Assembly (NCBI GenBank): GCA_937926975.1
Contig: CALBCJ010000036.1
Location: 1-42,805 of the forward strand
DNA: 42,805 nt
From: an uncultured Propionibacteriaceae bacterium
GTDB lineage: Bacteria; Actinomycetota; Actinomycetes; Propionibacteriales; Propionibacteriaceae
Direction of reading: 5' to 3'
Within the stretch, counting starts at the first letter, position 1; the number at the start of each line of letters is the position of its first letter. Under the pieces are notes generated by a model, which saw only the letters and a program-made list of their open reading frames with translations, was not told the origin of the DNA and did not search any database. A program made the position numbers and the translations under genes. This document shows, piece after piece, positions 41,332 through 42,805 of this stretch.

Positions 41332-42805
41332 CTATCGCGCCTTGTTCCACTGCACGTCGAGGTCCTCAGCCCGCAGCTTAGTGATGTCGGCGGTGATCGT
41401 CCACTGCCCGTCGTACGCGTTCTCGCTCAGCGTCGGCTGCCCCTTGAACCGGATCGTCATCTTGCCTGCGACCCGGACCACGGTCTGGGCCAGGGCCTGG
41501 TCGGAGGCCGACACCGTCCAGGTGGCTCCGGAGACCGCGTCGGCCTGGCTCGGGGTGTAGCTCATGGTGTTCAGGTCCGGCTCGAACCCGGTGGGGATCT
41601 CCCACCGGAACGGGCAGTTCGGGGGGGACAGGGCGTGGGAGTTCATGCAGTTGTTGAGCGAGGTGCGGGAGGCCTTGACCAGGGCCTGGCTGCCGGCCTC
41701 GGTGATCACCACCGGGAGGTCCTTGATCGGGTTGGTGTAGTCGAGGTTCTGCACCGTGAACTTGGTGTCGGGCAGGTACGCGACGAACGGCAGCTGGGTG
41801 GAGAGGGTGTACGAGCCGGGCACCAGCTCCAGCTGGTTGACGTTCGGCGGGATCTCGATCCCGTTGATGTAGAGCGGAAGCCGGCTGCTGCGCCGGGCCG
41901 TGATCTCCACGGTGGTGGTGGCCTTCGCCAGCCGCCAGCTGCGGTCATCGTCGCGGGCGACCCGGAACACGGCCGGGACCGCCTGCGAGCCCACCTGGTA
42001 GCTGGCATGGATCAGCGAGGCGTTCTCGTCGGCGGGCGGGACCTGGATGCTCGAGATCGGCGCGTCCTGGATCGAGGCTCGTACCGCCGCCTCCTGGAGC
42101 AGGACCTCGCTGCCGCTGCCGCCCTTCGGGCCCAGCGCCAGCGCCTTCTTGATGTCCCCGGTGGCCAGGGCGTTCAGGTACTCGGCGACCACCTGGTCGC
42201 CGCGCTGGTAGGCGATCTTGGCCGGCTCGTTGCCGGGGATGGCCGGGTCGATCCACACCGGTCGGGTGCTGCGCCAGACCAGGACCCCGGCGACCGTGGC
42301 CGCGACCACGAGGGCCGCGGTCAGCACCATCCACAGCTGCACCGGGGAGCGGCGCTGCGGTGGCGGTGGCGGGTCCGCTGGCGCCTGGTACCGGATCTCG
42401 CCGAGGGGCTCGAGGACGTCCTTGCGGATCTGCGGAACCTTGACCTCCGGTACGTAGACGGGCTCCTGGCCAGCGGAGTCCGACTCGGGGGAGAAGGCCG
42501 ACGTGTCCGACCCGGGCGACGGTGGTGTCCACCCGGGCGGCTCGTCGGGAGCACCGCTCACCTGGTCGGGCAGCGAGCCGCTGGGTGGAGGCGGCAGATG
42601 GGTGGCCGCCCAGGCCTGGCGGCTGGGAGCGGGGAGGTCGCGGCTGCCTGGTCGCAGCTGGGTGGTGTCGGCCGGTGGCAGCGAGGTGGGGCTGGGGCGC
42701 AGCTGGGTGGTGTCGGCCGGCGGTAGTGAGGTGGGGCTGGGGCGCAGCTGGGTGGTGTCGGCCGGCGGTAGTGAGGTGGGGCTGGGGCGCAGCTGGGTGG
42801 TGTCG
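41332..42805 (-). CDS. Membrane-anchored protein with TTQLRP repeats (5' end outside window)
   Basis: The frame is open to the window edge, giving at least 490 residues; its start is not seen. A GTG at 42561 would give 409 residues but the same frame continues through the repeats, which read as protein. From the right edge it encodes three 15-residue repeats DTTQLRPSPTSLPPA plus a partial one, a Pro-rich cytoplasmic part, one membrane helix (WMVLTAALVVAATVAGVLVW) and an outer part of about 310 residues. The outer part has a PEGA-like segment (YINGIEIPPNVNQLELVPGSYTLS) and two Cys (NNCMNSHALSPPNCPF), together like TcaA/YvbJ-style membrane proteins. The TTQ motifs could be Ser/Thr-kinase sites. 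Function unknown. Confidence 0.8.
   Translation of the reverse strand, partial: DTTQLRPSPTSLPPADTTQLRPSPTSLPPADTTQLRPSPTSLPPADTTQLRPGSRDLPAPSRQAWAATHLPPPPSGSLPDQVSGAPDEPPGWTPPSPGSDTSAFSPESDSAGQEPVYVPEVKVPQIRKDVLEPLGEIRYQAPADPPPPPQRRSPVQLWMVLTAALVVAATVAGVLVWRSTRPVWIDPAIPGNEPAKIAYQRGDQVVAEYLNALATGDIKKALALGPKGGSGSEVLLQEAAVRASIQDAPISSIQVPPADENASLIHASYQVGSQAVPAVFRVARDDDRSWRLAKATTTVEITARRSSRLPLYINGIEIPPNVNQLELVPGSYTLSTQLPFVAYLPDTKFTVQNLDYTNPIKDLPVVITEAGSQALVKASRTSLNNCMNSHALSPPNCPFRWEIPTGFEPDLNTMSYTPSQADAVSGATWTVSASDQALAQTVVRVAGKMTIRFKGQPTLSENAYDGQWTITADITKLRAEDLDVQWNKAR
42671..42805. repeat. 45-base tandem repeat, three full copies
   Basis: Copies at 42671-42715, 42716-42760 and 42761-42805, preceded by a partial copy (42654-42670); the second and third are identical and the first differs at a few bases. 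Each encodes one 15-residue DTTQLRPSPTSLPPA unit on the minus strand. The array continues beyond the window, so total copy number is unknown. Confidence 0.95.

Noticed and set aside
42561..42561. GTG as the true start of the last minus-strand gene
   Set aside because: The same frame stays open through the Pro-rich and TTQLRP repeat region to the window edge with protein-like, periodic content, so the gene most likely begins outside.
42654..42805. Possible CRISPR array
   Set aside because: The 45-base units are contiguous with no spacers, and they keep the reading frame of the adjoining protein.

Overview
The window is high-GC, gene-dense chromosomal DNA from an actinobacterium. The signs are many GTG starts, 4-nt stop/start overlaps, TANNNT promoters placed directly before start codons, menaquinone-pathway genes beside a complete 14-gene complex I operon, and a geranylgeranyl-reductase-family (MenJ-like) gene. 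Propionibacteriales or a close relative is my guess from overall layout, not something the sequence proves. I see no rRNA, tRNA, IS element or CRISPR array. Bases 1-106 carry no gene I can support.

Left part (1-11,760). A MarR regulator and an MFS exporter form a minus-strand operon. menA follows on the plus strand, then a proline-rich membrane protein. On the minus strand menG is coupled to a RecB/RNase H-like nuclease of the TM0106 type. Next come an ABC ATPase/permease pair, a cytosolic metal-receptor-like protein and a COG0523 (CobW-like) GTPase behind a Zur-box-like palindrome. Facing that GTPase is a small operon of a zinc-type ArsR repressor and a 96-residue histidine-rich protein.

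Centre (11,896-29,784). A geranylgeranyl-reductase-family flavoprotein, nuoA to nuoN and a long-chain polyprenyl diphosphate synthase run in one direction, nearly all overlapping. With menA and menG this makes a respiratory module: MenA attaches the prenyl tail made by the synthase, MenG methylates the ring, the reductase probably saturates part of the tail, and NADH:menaquinone oxidoreductase uses the product.

Right part (29,875-42,805). An arginine/aspartate-repeat envelope protein is coupled to a membrane protein that looks like a histidine kinase without its catalytic residues. nadE and tag are divergent, both with apparently leaderless promoters. A two-gene cassette follows, a DUF262 protein and a complete HipA-type kinase with no HipB, and it is the strongest candidate here for an undescribed system. 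It ends tail to tail with a TrpXYZ-like ABC uptake operon. An M13 zinc endopeptidase and a partial membrane-anchored protein with 15-residue TTQLRP repeats close the window; the latter runs off the right edge.
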